DNA of 64,000 bases from Acidobacteriota bacterium. Lineage in GTDB: Bacteria > Acidobacteriota > Terriglobia > Terriglobales > Acidobacteriaceae. This document shows positions 8,672 through 16,327 of this stretch, in pieces. Each line of letters opens with the position of its first letter. Positions within the stretch are counted from its first letter, which is position 1. The position numbers and the translations under genes were made by a program. The DNA is taken from positions 62,001 through 126,000 of the forward strand of contig JAJXYY010000041.1 of NCBI GenBank assembly GCA_021780315.1. Reading direction: 5' to 3'. The notes beneath the pieces were generated by a model that was not told the DNA's origin, ran no database searches, and was given only the letters and a program-made list of their open reading frames with translations.

Positions 8672-9173
8672 GGATCTCCTTCCCGAGGAGTTCCACGGCA
8701 AGGTTTCGCTCGCGCGTCCTTCCACTACGGATGGCGTCACAGAGTGCAAGAACGCCATAGAGCTTCGCATCGAGCAGCGCTGCTTTCGGAGCCCCTTTGT
8801 AAAGTGGCTCAAGCGAAAGACCACGGACTTTTCCTTCGGCATAGGGCCAAACCGTCGGGGGTTCTCCATCCTGAAGGAAGCGCGACTTCAAGGGTTCAGC
8901 GGCGACAGCAGTTGGCACGCCGCGCACCATGGAGCCCCTATGTGGTGGATAAACGTACCGGAGACCATGCGCCAGAAATTCCATCAGTGCTGGCCGATTG
9001 ACCCTTTTCTCTCCATCAGTGATGTACAGAAGTCCCGCGTCAACACAGCGGCGCAGTGCCTTGGAAACTTCCGAGGGCGAGATGGCGAGATTCTCTGCCA
9101 GGCTCTTGGAGGGGAGCCTTGGGTCATTCTGAATAGCGAGTTGTAGAAGAAGCGCGATGTCTTGCCCCTGCAT
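8664..9173 (-). CDS. winged-helix regulator, likely antitoxin of the nucleotidyltransferase
   Basis: A 169-residue protein with a MarR-like N-terminal helix-turn-helix (about residues 5-50; SKSLAENLAISPSEVSKALR is the recognition region) and a C-terminal part ending in an Arg/Glu-rich helix. It overlaps the nucleotidyltransferase gene and has a perfect palindrome (9194-9210) 20 bases before its ATG, a classic autoregulation layout. A truncated relative with the same upstream palindrome is at 27180-27392. Confidence 0.75.
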   Translation of the reverse strand: MQGQDIALLLQLAIQNDPRLPSKSLAENLAISPSEVSKALRRCVDAGLLYITDGEKRVNRPALMEFLAHGLRYVYPPHRGSMVRGVPTAVAAEPLKSRFLQDGEPPTVWPYAEGKVRGLSLEPLYKGAPKAALLDAKLYGVLALCDAIRSGRTRERNLAVELLGKEIHA

Positions 9174-9193
9174 AGAGCGATCATACGCCCAAT

Positions 9194-9210
9194 ATTTCCA
9201 CTTTGGAAAT
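9194..9210. promoter_or_regulatory. palindromic operator upstream of the HTH/nucleotidyltransferase pair
   Basis: ATTTCCA-CTT-TGGAAAT is a perfect 7-3-7 inverted repeat ending 20 bases before the HTH start. The core recurs upstream of trbC (6801-6817) and of the HTH relic (27413-27427, again about 20 bases from the start). Likely bound by the HTH protein. Confidence 0.65.
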
Positions 9211-9221
9211 CAGAAATCCTG

Positions 9222-9556
9222 CCCTGTACGCCAGCAGCGGAGACACTTCGTGCGTCGAGGCTTTCGCACACTTCGATATAGGCGCAGGCCGAATCGACGG
9301 TCGATTCACTCAGAACCAACAGAGCCGGCGATGTTCGTCCCCCGAAACCGGGACCGATGAACTCGCAGTTGCCACTGATGGGCAGTCCACCACCCAACAG
9401 GGCATTTACGGCTTCATTCCAAATCGGAAGACGTCGGGGCGCTTGGACGGCCTGGGGCGATAAGACGGATGGAATCCGCGACGCAAGGCTGCTCTCGATC
9501 TCCTGTCTCAATGCTGCTTTCGTTATCTCAGTCGGATCTCGGCGGCGGTCGGTCAC
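9222..9556 (-). pseudogene. imuA: truncated ImuA/RecA-like protein fragment
   Basis: About 110 residues match the N-terminus of ImuA-type RecA paralogues: a WNEAVNALLGGGLP entry, the degenerate Walker A GPGFGGRTSP, and the VCESLDARSVSAAG stretch (family pattern: D-A-D/FDPxSAxAAG). Similarity stops near 9222, where the frame reads into the HTH operator region. Full ImuA proteins are about twice as long, and no imuB or dnaE2 follows, so this is a remnant of a mutasome cassette. Confidence 0.65.
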
Positions 9557-9668
9557 GAGCTAAACGTGGACGAGCGCAATGGCTGTGACTGCCACTCAAG
9601 ATTGGCTGATGCAGTGATCGGGAGCGATAATCCGATGTCAGCTGCTCCTTTTGCAGGTACCGTCTCAA

Positions 9669-10475
9669 CTAGGAGTTCTTTGTTGCCACAACAATTCCAT
9701 ACCCTAGGTAACCAGCCGCGATAGCCTCCTGGGCGGCGCTGGAAAATGCCTTTGCCTTCCCCAGGTCAAGTCCCGGAATATCAAGCTTCTTCAGGCCGAT
9801 CATGATCTCAGCGACCAACAGCTTACTGCGTATGCCTTGCACCATCTCTCGCAGGTAGTGGCTTCTCTGCTCCGCGACCTGAATGACGAGTCCAGTTGAA
9901 GACAGCCAGTCGGCATATCTTTGGAGACTCTGTGCATCACCGATGCACGCGATCCATGCAAGAAGGCCATCAAGTCCCGGTATGGACAGCTTGTCCTTTG
10001 TGATGTCGCTGATTCCGACGCGTCCTCCATCTTTCAGGACGCGTTCAAACTCGGATGCAGCCAACTGCTTGCTGGGGAACGTACAAAAAGCACACTCGCA
10101 GAGGATGGCATCGAAGATGCCTGCAGTGAACGGTAATGCTTCCGCATCGCCTAATCGAAATGTGACCAAAGAACTGACGCCATGTGAGGCAGCTGCGGCG
10201 TTTGCATCCGTCACATTTCTCTCACTGAGGTCGATGCCGATGACCTTGCAGCCGAACTTTTCTGCGAGAAAGATCGCGGATGTTCCTTTCCCAGATGCAA
10301 CATCGAGCACAAGGCTTTCAGGGCCAAGCGAAAGTAGCAAACCGATCTCTTCTGTTAGCCGAAGGCCGCCCGGATGAAAACTGTCACCAAGTAAATACCT
10401 GGCGGCCTCGCTGCCGTAAATGTTGGCGCAGCACTGCTTTACGACGGCGGATTCGGTTTGAGAAACCTCAGTCAT
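9669..10475 (-). CDS. SAM-dependent methyltransferase, ArsM-like
   Basis: A 268-residue class I methyltransferase: SAM motif I VLDVASGKGTSAIFLA, acidic GIDLSERN, motif ILCECAFCTFPSKQ and VLKDGGRVGISDIT. The sequence resembles arsenite methyltransferases and their relatives and carries several cysteines (CC near residue 11, CECAFC in the middle) that might bind a thiophilic substrate. The start at 10475 overlaps the stop of the radical SAM gene, so the two are coupled. The substrate is unknown; arsenic, another metalloid or an organic acceptor are all possible. Confidence 0.75.
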   Translation of the reverse strand: MTEVSQTESAVVKQCCANIYGSEAARYLLGDSFHPGGLRLTEEIGLLLSLGPESLVLDVASGKGTSAIFLAEKFGCKVIGIDLSERNVTDANAAAASHGVSSLVTFRLGDAEALPFTAGIFDAILCECAFCTFPSKQLAASEFERVLKDGGRVGISDITKDKLSIPGLDGLLAWIACIGDAQSLQRYADWLSSTGLVIQVAEQRSHYLREMVQGIRSKLLVAEIMIGLKKLDIPGLDLGKAKAFSSAAQEAIAAGYLGYGIVVATKNS

Positions 10476-12036
10476 GGGAAAGTACCGGCTCAATCGACGT
10501 GAGTCCTTTCGTATTCTTCAACGTCATGTCGAACTCCACGGGCTTGACAGTGTAGGGTGTACCAGCGCGCTTTGCATGACGCCGTTCCGGCTCCATCGCG
10601 TCCAGTTGGGCGCGCGCCTGCTCGCGGTAGCCGATAGTGTTGTAGGAGCAGAACGGAACCTGCTTGCCGCCGGGGAGGAGGAACTCTTTGCAGCACTTCA
10701 TGAGATTCTTTTGGTTGAAGGTCCACGGGTCCATGAAGTCGGTCAACATAATCATCAGCATGCTTTGAGCAATGTCTCCGACAGTGAGACTCTCTGGAAG
10801 ACCACACGCCTGGCAGGAAACGGAGAACTGCTCGGCAGACTTCTGCGATCCCGATACCGAAGACGAGGACCAGAGTCCCTCCAGCGCTTTCTTGATCTCA
10901 AGACTGAAGTCGGGCATGACCCGATTGGTGATGTAGTCAAGATACTCGTAGACATTGACGATGCGTGACAGGGGCGTTACCTGCTCGCCGTCGATGAACG
11001 CATAGGTGACTGAGTTGCATGTTGGGAAGCAGCACGGCACGGGGATGAAATCCGAGACCATAAACTTCTTGTCGGTCTGTTGTTCAATCATCTTGACAAT
11101 GTCGGGGATGGTGATGCGCTGCATTGGATCGTGCTGCATGTGACGGCCGGCGTGGAACGCTGGCTGAAAGTTGATGCCGCGGACAGCGGGATGTTTGATG
11201 GCAAAGTCGATGATCTTGCCGATCTCGTGCTCGTTGACTCCGCGCTCTATCGCGGGAACCAGCGTCACGTTCAGGCCAATCGCCGCAAGCCGGTCGAGCG
11301 CGAGGAGCTTCTCAGCGAGAATGTCCGGCTCTCCACGAATGATGCGATAGGTCTCCGAGTCAAAACCGTCAAACTGAAAGTAGAGCGACGGACGAACTTC
11401 GTTCAACTCTGCCAGGAAGCGATCATCCTGTGCGATGCGCTTCCCGTTGGTGTTGATCATCGTGAACGGAATGCCGCGGTCTTTCGCCGCGCGGACAAAG
11501 TCCATGATCTGGGGATGGATGGTTGGTTCACCACCGGAGAATTGGATGACCTCGGGCGATCCTTCCGTGCGGACGAAGTCGTCAAGGATCGCCTCCACCT
11601 CTTCAATGGTGAGGCTGAAGCCTGGCCGGGCCGAGGCAAAGCAAAGCGGGCAGTTCATATTGCAGTTGCTGTTGACCTCGATAATGCCTAGGCAGGCGTG
11701 CTGCTGGTGATCCGGACAAAGGCCGCAGTCAAGTGGACATCCGTCCTTGATCTCCGTGCCGAAGGCGAGGGGAATCGTGCCCGGCTTGTTGTACTTGCTG
11801 AAGCTCATGTACATTTCAGCGTCGCCGTAGACGAGTGCCTCAAATGGCCCGTGCTCAGGGCAGCGCTTCGCCATGTAGACCTTGTTGTCGCGCAACAGAA
11901 TCTTCGCGTCGATTACCTTGCGACACTCGGGGCAAATGCTCCGAGTCAGCTCATAAAAAACATAATCTGCGTCCTTCTTTTGTGGCTTTACTTCAGCCAC
12001 CAACGTCTGGCCGACTACTTCAGAAGTATCACTCAT
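10468..12036 (-). CDS. radical SAM protein of the Tes / MJ0619 family
   Basis: A 522-residue protein from the ATG at 12036 (AGGTGAGG upstream). In order: a zinc-ribbon-like N-terminus (SICPECRKV, CPEHGPF), a cysteine cluster (CPLDCGLCPDH), the radical SAM motif CNMNCPLC (CX3CX2C), GGEPTIHP, and a C-terminal cysteine-rich region (PVPCCFPTCNSVTY, CQACG, MKCCKEF). This layout is that of archaeal tetraether synthase and the MJ0619 methyltransferase family, which carry extra iron-sulfur clusters. Bacterial members exist; some are proposed to act in membrane-spanning lipid synthesis. Here it is the fourth of five tightly packed genes on an ICE, so its substrate cannot be assigned. Confidence 0.8.
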   Translation of the reverse strand: MSDTSEVVGQTLVAEVKPQKKDADYVFYELTRSICPECRKVIDAKILLRDNKVYMAKRCPEHGPFEALVYGDAEMYMSFSKYNKPGTIPLAFGTEIKDGCPLDCGLCPDHQQHACLGIIEVNSNCNMNCPLCFASARPGFSLTIEEVEAILDDFVRTEGSPEVIQFSGGEPTIHPQIMDFVRAAKDRGIPFTMINTNGKRIAQDDRFLAELNEVRPSLYFQFDGFDSETYRIIRGEPDILAEKLLALDRLAAIGLNVTLVPAIERGVNEHEIGKIIDFAIKHPAVRGINFQPAFHAGRHMQHDPMQRITIPDIVKMIEQQTDKKFMVSDFIPVPCCFPTCNSVTYAFIDGEQVTPLSRIVNVYEYLDYITNRVMPDFSLEIKKALEGLWSSSSVSGSQKSAEQFSVSCQACGLPESLTVGDIAQSMLMIMLTDFMDPWTFNQKNLMKCCKEFLLPGGKQVPFCSYNTIGYREQARAQLDAMEPERRHAKRAGTPYTVKPVEFDMTLKNTKGLTSIEPVLSHD

Positions 12037-12060
12037 GAAACTCAACCTCACCTTTTGGTT

Positions 12061-12396
12061 CTACGTTACAAATTCTTCAATCAACAAATCAGGGTGACTC
12101 CCGGGAAGAGCAACTCTGAACCAGATGAACGGCAATAGCGGGTTCGGCAGCCAATAGAGCCACGCCAGACTCTTGCCTCCAGCTTTGTCAGGTACCTCGA
12201 GGTCCAACGAGACGTACAGGCCTTTGTAGGGGCAGATGCCAGGAATGTAATTGCATTTGAAGAATGCTCCTCGAATGCAGCGCGTACGGATGTAATAGTT
12301 GTCCTCAAACGGGGTGATATCCCACACCTTCCGGCCCTCTGCAAGAAGGATTCCAGTGGTTCGATCACGAATTTGAATGGTTTGATCGCTTCGCAT
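12061..12396 (-). CDS. DUF427-like protein
   Basis: A 111-residue protein with the DUF427 hallmarks: GILLAEGRKVWDI, YYIRTRCI, the CPYKG motif, and a following LAWLYW-x-P segment. Biochemical function of the family is not established. It is 24 bases upstream of the radical SAM gene and 15 bases downstream of the redoxin gene, all on the minus strand, so it belongs to the same operon. Confidence 0.6.
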   Translation of the reverse strand: MRSDQTIQIRDRTTGILLAEGRKVWDITPFEDNYYIRTRCIRGAFFKCNYIPGICPYKGLYVSLDLEVPDKAGGKSLAWLYWLPNPLLPFIWFRVALPGSHPDLLIEEFVT

Positions 12397-12411
12397 TCCC
12401 CGCCACCTTGT

Positions 12412-13530
12412 TTACTCTTTATGTCGCAGCGGCTCGGGTGAACGAATCAAATCAAATGGTTGCACGTGAACCACCCAACGGACAGGCTGCAGCACGGGTA
12501 AGAAGCACTTGTGGTCGTCACATGCCTGATAGAACAGCGTTCCGGTAATTTGAAGATCCTTACCATCGCCGATACTTTGGTTGAACTCCTTTGTTGCTGC
12601 GATGATGATGTCGTCACTCAACAGGGTCGCGTTGCTGAAGACCGGTACTGTCTCCTTGAGCTCGGCAAAGTTGAGCAGTGTGCTGGGTGGGTAGTGCAGG
12701 GGCTCTGAGAGGTAGTCTGTGCTGGGGTCGAGTTGCAGCTTTACGACCTTGTATCCGTACTTTTCAGCACCTGGCGCGTAGAGATGGACGTGAGCCGCAG
12801 GCTCGATCGTCACCAATAGTTTGAGTCGGTTTCCGGCTCCGACAGTCTTGTCGGATTGGGATAGCCTCAACCTGAGGTGTGCCGCTGAAATGGGCTCACC
12901 TTCGGTTCCCCGAAGTGGAGATACTCCGAAGATGTCGGCGTAAATATCATTCGGCGTGAAGCGGTCGGAATACTGCGACTCGAAGTAGCGTCTCTGAATC
13001 ACTCCGTCCGGGGAGATGTAATAGATTCCAGGATAAGGAATGCCTGCCGCAAAACCTTTGCCCTCGGGATTCAAGATGCCGAAGGCTCGGATGATCTTCG
13101 AGTTGGTGTCGGAGAGCATCGGATACGTGATGCCCTTCCTGTCTGAAAAGTCCTTCAATATCCCCACGGAGTCGTAGGTGATCGAAGCTATGTGGATGCC
13201 CTTTGCTTCAAACTCAGGCCTCGCCTGTTGAAGCTCCATCAGATGTCGCTTGCAGTAGGGGCACCAGTCGGCGGATCGAGAAAAGAGCAGCAGCAGGCCA
13301 CGCTTGCCACGCAAGCTCTCGAAAGTCTGCGGCTGACCGAATTGGTCGACGGTCGCGATGGAAGGTATCGTGTCGCCGACTTTGACGCCGGGAATCGGTG
13401 CTGAACTCTGAGCGTACACGGTGCTTCCGATAAAACTCGTCGTCGCCACGGCGAAGGCCCACATCAGCACAGCCAGCTTTGCGCCCGCAATAATATACTT
13501 CCTGCTTTGGTTTCCAATCATCTTCAGCAT
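12412..13530 (-). CDS. secreted redoxin with C-terminal DsbD-alpha-like domain
   Basis: About 372 residues from the ATG at 13530; a longer frame from 13647 lacks support. A signal peptide or anchor (about residues 10-38) precedes an AhpC/TSA-type redoxin domain with the dithiol ADWCPYCKR and KGITYPMLSD segments. The C-terminal 130 residues resemble the periplasmic N-domain of DsbD (LYAPG..KYGYK, LFYQACDDHKCFLP, with a CX4C pair). A periplasmic thiol-redox role is likely. It lies between the AhpD-like and DUF427-like genes. Confidence 0.78.
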   Translation of the reverse strand: MLKMIGNQSRKYIIAGAKLAVLMWAFAVATTSFIGSTVYAQSSAPIPGVKVGDTIPSIATVDQFGQPQTFESLRGKRGLLLLFSRSADWCPYCKRHLMELQQARPEFEAKGIHIASITYDSVGILKDFSDRKGITYPMLSDTNSKIIRAFGILNPEGKGFAAGIPYPGIYYISPDGVIQRRYFESQYSDRFTPNDIYADIFGVSPLRGTEGEPISAAHLRLRLSQSDKTVGAGNRLKLLVTIEPAAHVHLYAPGAEKYGYKVVKLQLDPSTDYLSEPLHYPPSTLLNFAELKETVPVFSNATLLSDDIIIAATKEFNQSIGDGKDLQITGTLFYQACDDHKCFLPVLQPVRWVVHVQPFDLIRSPEPLRHKE

Positions 13531-13606
13531 CACACTCTTTCGACTGCTTGACTGCTTTGTGGCCACGACCGCAGGGTGCGACCCGAGGACAGTTTGCGGG
13601 ATGGCG

Positions 13607-14182
13607 CTATAGGGGTGCCTGCCATGCATAGTTCTGAAATGCCGCATCCACCTCGGTGTGGAATACGTGATTGCTATAGTTGCTGAGTGTCTTGACGGCG
13701 ATCGCTAGAACGATCTCGAGTACCTGGCGGTCGCCGTACCCTGCGAGTTTGAAGGCATTCAGTTGCGCCGAAGTCGGGTTGCCACGCTGCTCAAGCAGCG
13801 TGTGTGTGAGCGACGACAACGCAGCGAGCTTGGCATCGGGAATCTGACCGCCAGTTCGCAACGCCTCCAGCACATCGGCAGGCACCTTCGACATCTTGTC
13901 AGCGATCATGCTGTGGGCCGCCATGCAATACGTGCAAGCATTGAAACGGCTGATTGTGAGCAGTACGACTTCCTGCTCCACAGGAGTAAATCCACTGTCG
14001 GTGCGGAAACGGTTATATCCGAGCAGATAGGTTTCCAGCAGTCCTGGCGAATTGACCATGTTGGCATACATGTTGGGAACGAATCCCATCTGCGCTTTGG
14101 CTGTTTCCAGCATCGTTCTGCCAGTTCCTTCGCTGCTGTCGATTGTCTGTGGTGGAAGCGCTAGTTTTGCTGTGTTGCTCAC
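13607..14182 (-). CDS. carboxymuconolactone decarboxylase / AhpD-like protein
   Basis: A 191-residue AhpD-fold protein with the redox motif CTYCMAAHS (CXXC followed by His three residues later) at about residue 80 and the flanking LLTISRFNA helix. Such proteins are peroxidase-like or reduce peroxiredoxins. It is the first gene of the five-gene minus-strand cluster with the redoxin, DUF427, radical SAM and methyltransferase genes. Confidence 0.85.
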   Translation of the reverse strand: MSNTAKLALPPQTIDSSEGTGRTMLETAKAQMGFVPNMYANMVNSPGLLETYLLGYNRFRTDSGFTPVEQEVVLLTISRFNACTYCMAAHSMIADKMSKVPADVLEALRTGGQIPDAKLAALSSLTHTLLEQRGNPTSAQLNAFKLAGYGDRQVLEIVLAIAVKTLSNYSNHVFHTEVDAAFQNYAWQAPL

Positions 14183-14340
14183 GATCGGACTCCTTCGATG
14201 TTGAAAAGCTAGGCGATTGCGCAGAAACTATCTAGTTGGCGTTCGTTGCCGAGCAGATGCTGCGAGGGGCAAGATTTGCGGGATACCGTCGACTTAATTG
14301 AAAGCCTGAGGAGCCACACATAGAAGGCTCGTTGAAGAGA

Positions 14341-14787
14341 TTACGCATTTGCCGTCAATGCTGAACTTGACGACTTCCAACTGCTGATACCACCCAGCAA
14401 GGCACCATAGACCAGATGAGCGAGGAGTGCGGCAACAGCACCCTTCATTCCCGGTCCGTTCGAACCGAAGACACCCATACCCATCATAGGCATTACCAAG
14501 ATTTCAAGCATCGCCCACAGAATCCCACCCCAGATCAAGCCCTTAACGACGGCGTTGCCAGGAAGAACTCCGAAGAGCAGGAAGACAAAAATCGCGGGAA
14601 AGAGGATCGTCCCGTTCAAAAAATGCACCGCCAGACCTACAGCGTGCGAGGAGCCCATCATCGCCGCCAGGCTCTTCGCGATATCCATGTGAACGCCCAT
14701 CATCGGCGCTACAAACATCATCATCAGGGTCATGGCGATGGTTCCGACCAGCCCTCCGACTACCGCACGACCAAACTGTGGCTTCAT
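14341..14787 (-). CDS. DUF6789-type membrane protein, probable ECF regulon member
   Basis: A 148-residue protein with about four hydrophobic segments rich in Met and Gly (TIAMTLMMMFVAPMMG; MPMMGMGVFG), matching small DUF6789/YagU-like membrane proteins. The Met-rich helices could suit a soft metal such as copper, but that is speculation. An ECF-type promoter at 14811-14835 shares its pattern with those of the sigma gene and both bufferin operons and ends 24 bases before the ATG. Confidence 0.7.
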   Translation of the reverse strand: MKPQFGRAVVGGLVGTIAMTLMMMFVAPMMGVHMDIAKSLAAMMGSSHAVGLAVHFLNGTILFPAIFVFLLFGVLPGNAVVKGLIWGGILWAMLEILVMPMMGMGVFGSNGPGMKGAVAALLAHLVYGALLGGISSWKSSSSALTANA

Positions 14788-14810
14788 GTCTTGCTACCTC
14801 TGCACAACAG

Positions 14811-14835
14811 GATGCACGGGAGCGACAAAGGTTAC
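14811..14835 (-). promoter_or_regulatory. ECF-type promoter for the DUF6789 gene
   Basis: On the minus strand the site reads GTAACCT, then 14 bases, then CATC (GTGCATC). The same heptamer, spacing and tetramer occur upstream of the ECF sigma gene (15801-15825) and of both bufferin operons (15861-15885, 38814-38838). It ends 24 bases before the ATG, giving a short leader. Confidence 0.7.
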
Positions 14836-14868
14836 AGCCGGGAACGACATTCGGATCGATGCACAGCG

Positions 14869-15096
14869 TCAGATGTGACGATCAAGGAAAGAGTGCAGTC
14901 TTTCCTCGTATCCCATCGGAAGCTCGAAGGTCTGTTCATCCCCTGAAATAACGAGGACCTTTCGCACACTATCGAGCAGCACCGAGCAGCGACGGCAATG
15001 GGAGAGGTGGCGCTCGATCTCACCACAGAGCTCTCGATGTACATCCCCTTCAATGTAGCCAGAGAGGTTCTGAGCTAACTTTTTGCACGAGACCAT
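14869..15096 (-). CDS. zinc-finger anti-sigma factor
   Basis: A 75-residue protein with the ZAS/zf-HC2 pattern: a Cys/His pair near the N-terminus and HLSHCRRC (HX3CX2C). No membrane segment is present, so it is a soluble anti-sigma factor that could sense metal or thiol stress directly through its zinc site. The start overlaps the end of the sigma gene by 22 bases, ensuring coupled synthesis. Confidence 0.85.
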   Translation of the reverse strand: MVSCKKLAQNLSGYIEGDVHRELCGEIERHLSHCRRCSVLLDSVRKVLVISGDEQTFELPMGYEERLHSFLDRHI

Positions 15097-15740
15097 GGAT
15101 TCATTCCTTTCAAAAGCTGGATGTGATCGCTAAAGCGGGGCCTAAATACTGGGCCAAGTTGTTCCTGAATCTTCATTCGTGCTCGATGCACACGGGTCTT
15201 GACGACTCCAACCGAAACTCCCAGACCATCGGCTACATCCGCGTAACTCAGATGCTGGCTGTCGACGAGCAGCAGAACCTCGCGATACATTTCAGGCAGG
15301 CTCATCACTGCGTTGCGGACGGCATCCCTCAGCTCTTCGCGTTCCAGCGCCTCGTGCGGCAAATCGTGCCAATCTGCAAACTGTCTGGGCGCCGAATCGG
15401 ACTCAATGTCTTCCTGCACCTCGTCAATCGATTCGTACAGTTGTCTCCTAAGTTGGCGGCGGTGCATACGAGCTTCATTGACAACAATCTGCAATACCCA
15501 CGGTCGGAAGCGACGTCGATCTTGAAGTTTTGACAGATGTAGGAAGGCCTTTAGCGCACCTTCTTGAACCGCCTCCTCCGCATCTGCGGGGTTGCGTAAA
15601 ACGGACAAAGCCGCAGAGAACATCAATTTCGCGTAAGGGCGAATGAGGTCATGGAAGCACGCTTTCTCACCCGCGCAGATGCGCGCTATAAGTTGCTCTT
15701 CCTGAGCGATGCCAAAACACACGTTGATCACAGGCTCCAA
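15075..15740 (-). CDS. ECF RNA polymerase sigma factor
   Basis: A 221-residue ECF sigma factor: region 2 (about residues 30-95, with PYAKLMFSAALSVLRNPADAEE and FRPWVLQIVVNEAR) and region 4 (about 150-205, with LPEMYREVLLLV and DGLGVSVGVVKTRVHRAR). It overlaps its anti-sigma gene. Its own promoter region contains GTAACCT-N14-CATC on the minus strand, back to back with an identical-pattern site facing the bufferin operon, which implies autoregulation and control of copper-peptide genes. Confidence 0.93.
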   Translation of the reverse strand: MEPVINVCFGIAQEEQLIARICAGEKACFHDLIRPYAKLMFSAALSVLRNPADAEEAVQEGALKAFLHLSKLQDRRRFRPWVLQIVVNEARMHRRQLRRQLYESIDEVQEDIESDSAPRQFADWHDLPHEALEREELRDAVRNAVMSLPEMYREVLLLVDSQHLSYADVADGLGVSVGVVKTRVHRARMKIQEQLGPVFRPRFSDHIQLLKGMNPWSRAKS

Positions 15741-15800
15741 GTATCGGACTCCGGGTTCGGCAACGATATTTGTTGTATCGCTTTGACCACTACCTATCAG

Positions 15801-15825
15801 GATGCTCGTTGGGATGGGAGGTTAC
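15801..15825 (-). promoter_or_regulatory. ECF-type promoter for the sigma/anti-sigma operon
   Basis: The minus strand reads GTAACCT, 14 bases, then CATC (CGAGCATC), 60 bases upstream of the sigma ATG. It matches the three other sites in heptamer, tetramer and spacing, and lies back to back with the bufferin promoter at 15861-15885. Confidence 0.7.
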
Positions 15826-15860
15826 GCAAAACGAACGAAATAAATATCTCATGGCCTTCT

Positions 15861-15885
15861 GTAACCTTCGCCTCCTGCGACCATC
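15861..15885 (+). promoter_or_regulatory. ECF-type promoter for bufferin operon 1
   Basis: GTAACCT, 14 bases, CATC (CGACCATC), on the plus strand about 70-95 bases upstream of the precursor-peptide ATG. Same pattern and spacing as at 14811, 15801 and 38814. Confidence 0.72.
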
Positions 15886-15952
15886 TTTGTCTCTATGAGC
15901 CCACTGTCGCCAACTCGGGACGGAAGCCACATCTTGACCAGGAGAACTCAGC

Positions 15953-16222
15953 ATGACTATTTCAATGAAATCCCTTTGTATGGCAGCCGCTGTCGCCGGA
16001 ATGCTCGGCGGCACATCCATTCGCATGCAGGCGCAACCCTTGGCGGGTTCGAGCGCAGCGCTCACCGGAGCGGCCTCGCAAGCGCCCCAGACCGCCAAAC
16101 CCAAGCACTCCTGCAAAGGCAAGAACTCCTGCAAGGGTCAGGGAGCTGATGGCAAGAACTCCTGCAAGGGAAAGGGTAGCTGCGCGACGGACGGCTCGAA
16201 ACCGGCGATGCCCAAGATGTAA
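15953..16222 (+). CDS. bufA: bufferin-type metallophore precursor peptide (copy 1)
   Basis: An 89-residue precursor with an N-terminal signal peptide (Sec cleavage likely near RMQAQ) and a Lys/Gly/Ser-rich core with four cysteines in repeated CKGK-NS or CKGQG units. In known bufferin systems a DUF692 enzyme with its DUF2063 partner oxidises cysteines of such periplasmic peptides, which then bind copper. AGGAG precedes the start. DUF692, DUF2063 and DoxX genes follow. A second copy with the same layout is at 38907. Confidence 0.85.
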   Translation: MTISMKSLCMAAAVAGMLGGTSIRMQAQPLAGSSAALTGAASQAPQTAKPKHSCKGKNSCKGQGADGKNSCKGKGSCATDGSKPAMPKM

Positions 16223-16327
16223 GGTTTGCTGGCGACGGATTGCGGGGCGGGGCGTAATGCTACCCCCGCAATCGCCACCGAGACAAAAGCAGAGATTGCA
16301 CCACTGACGAAGCCATTTGGAGACGCA

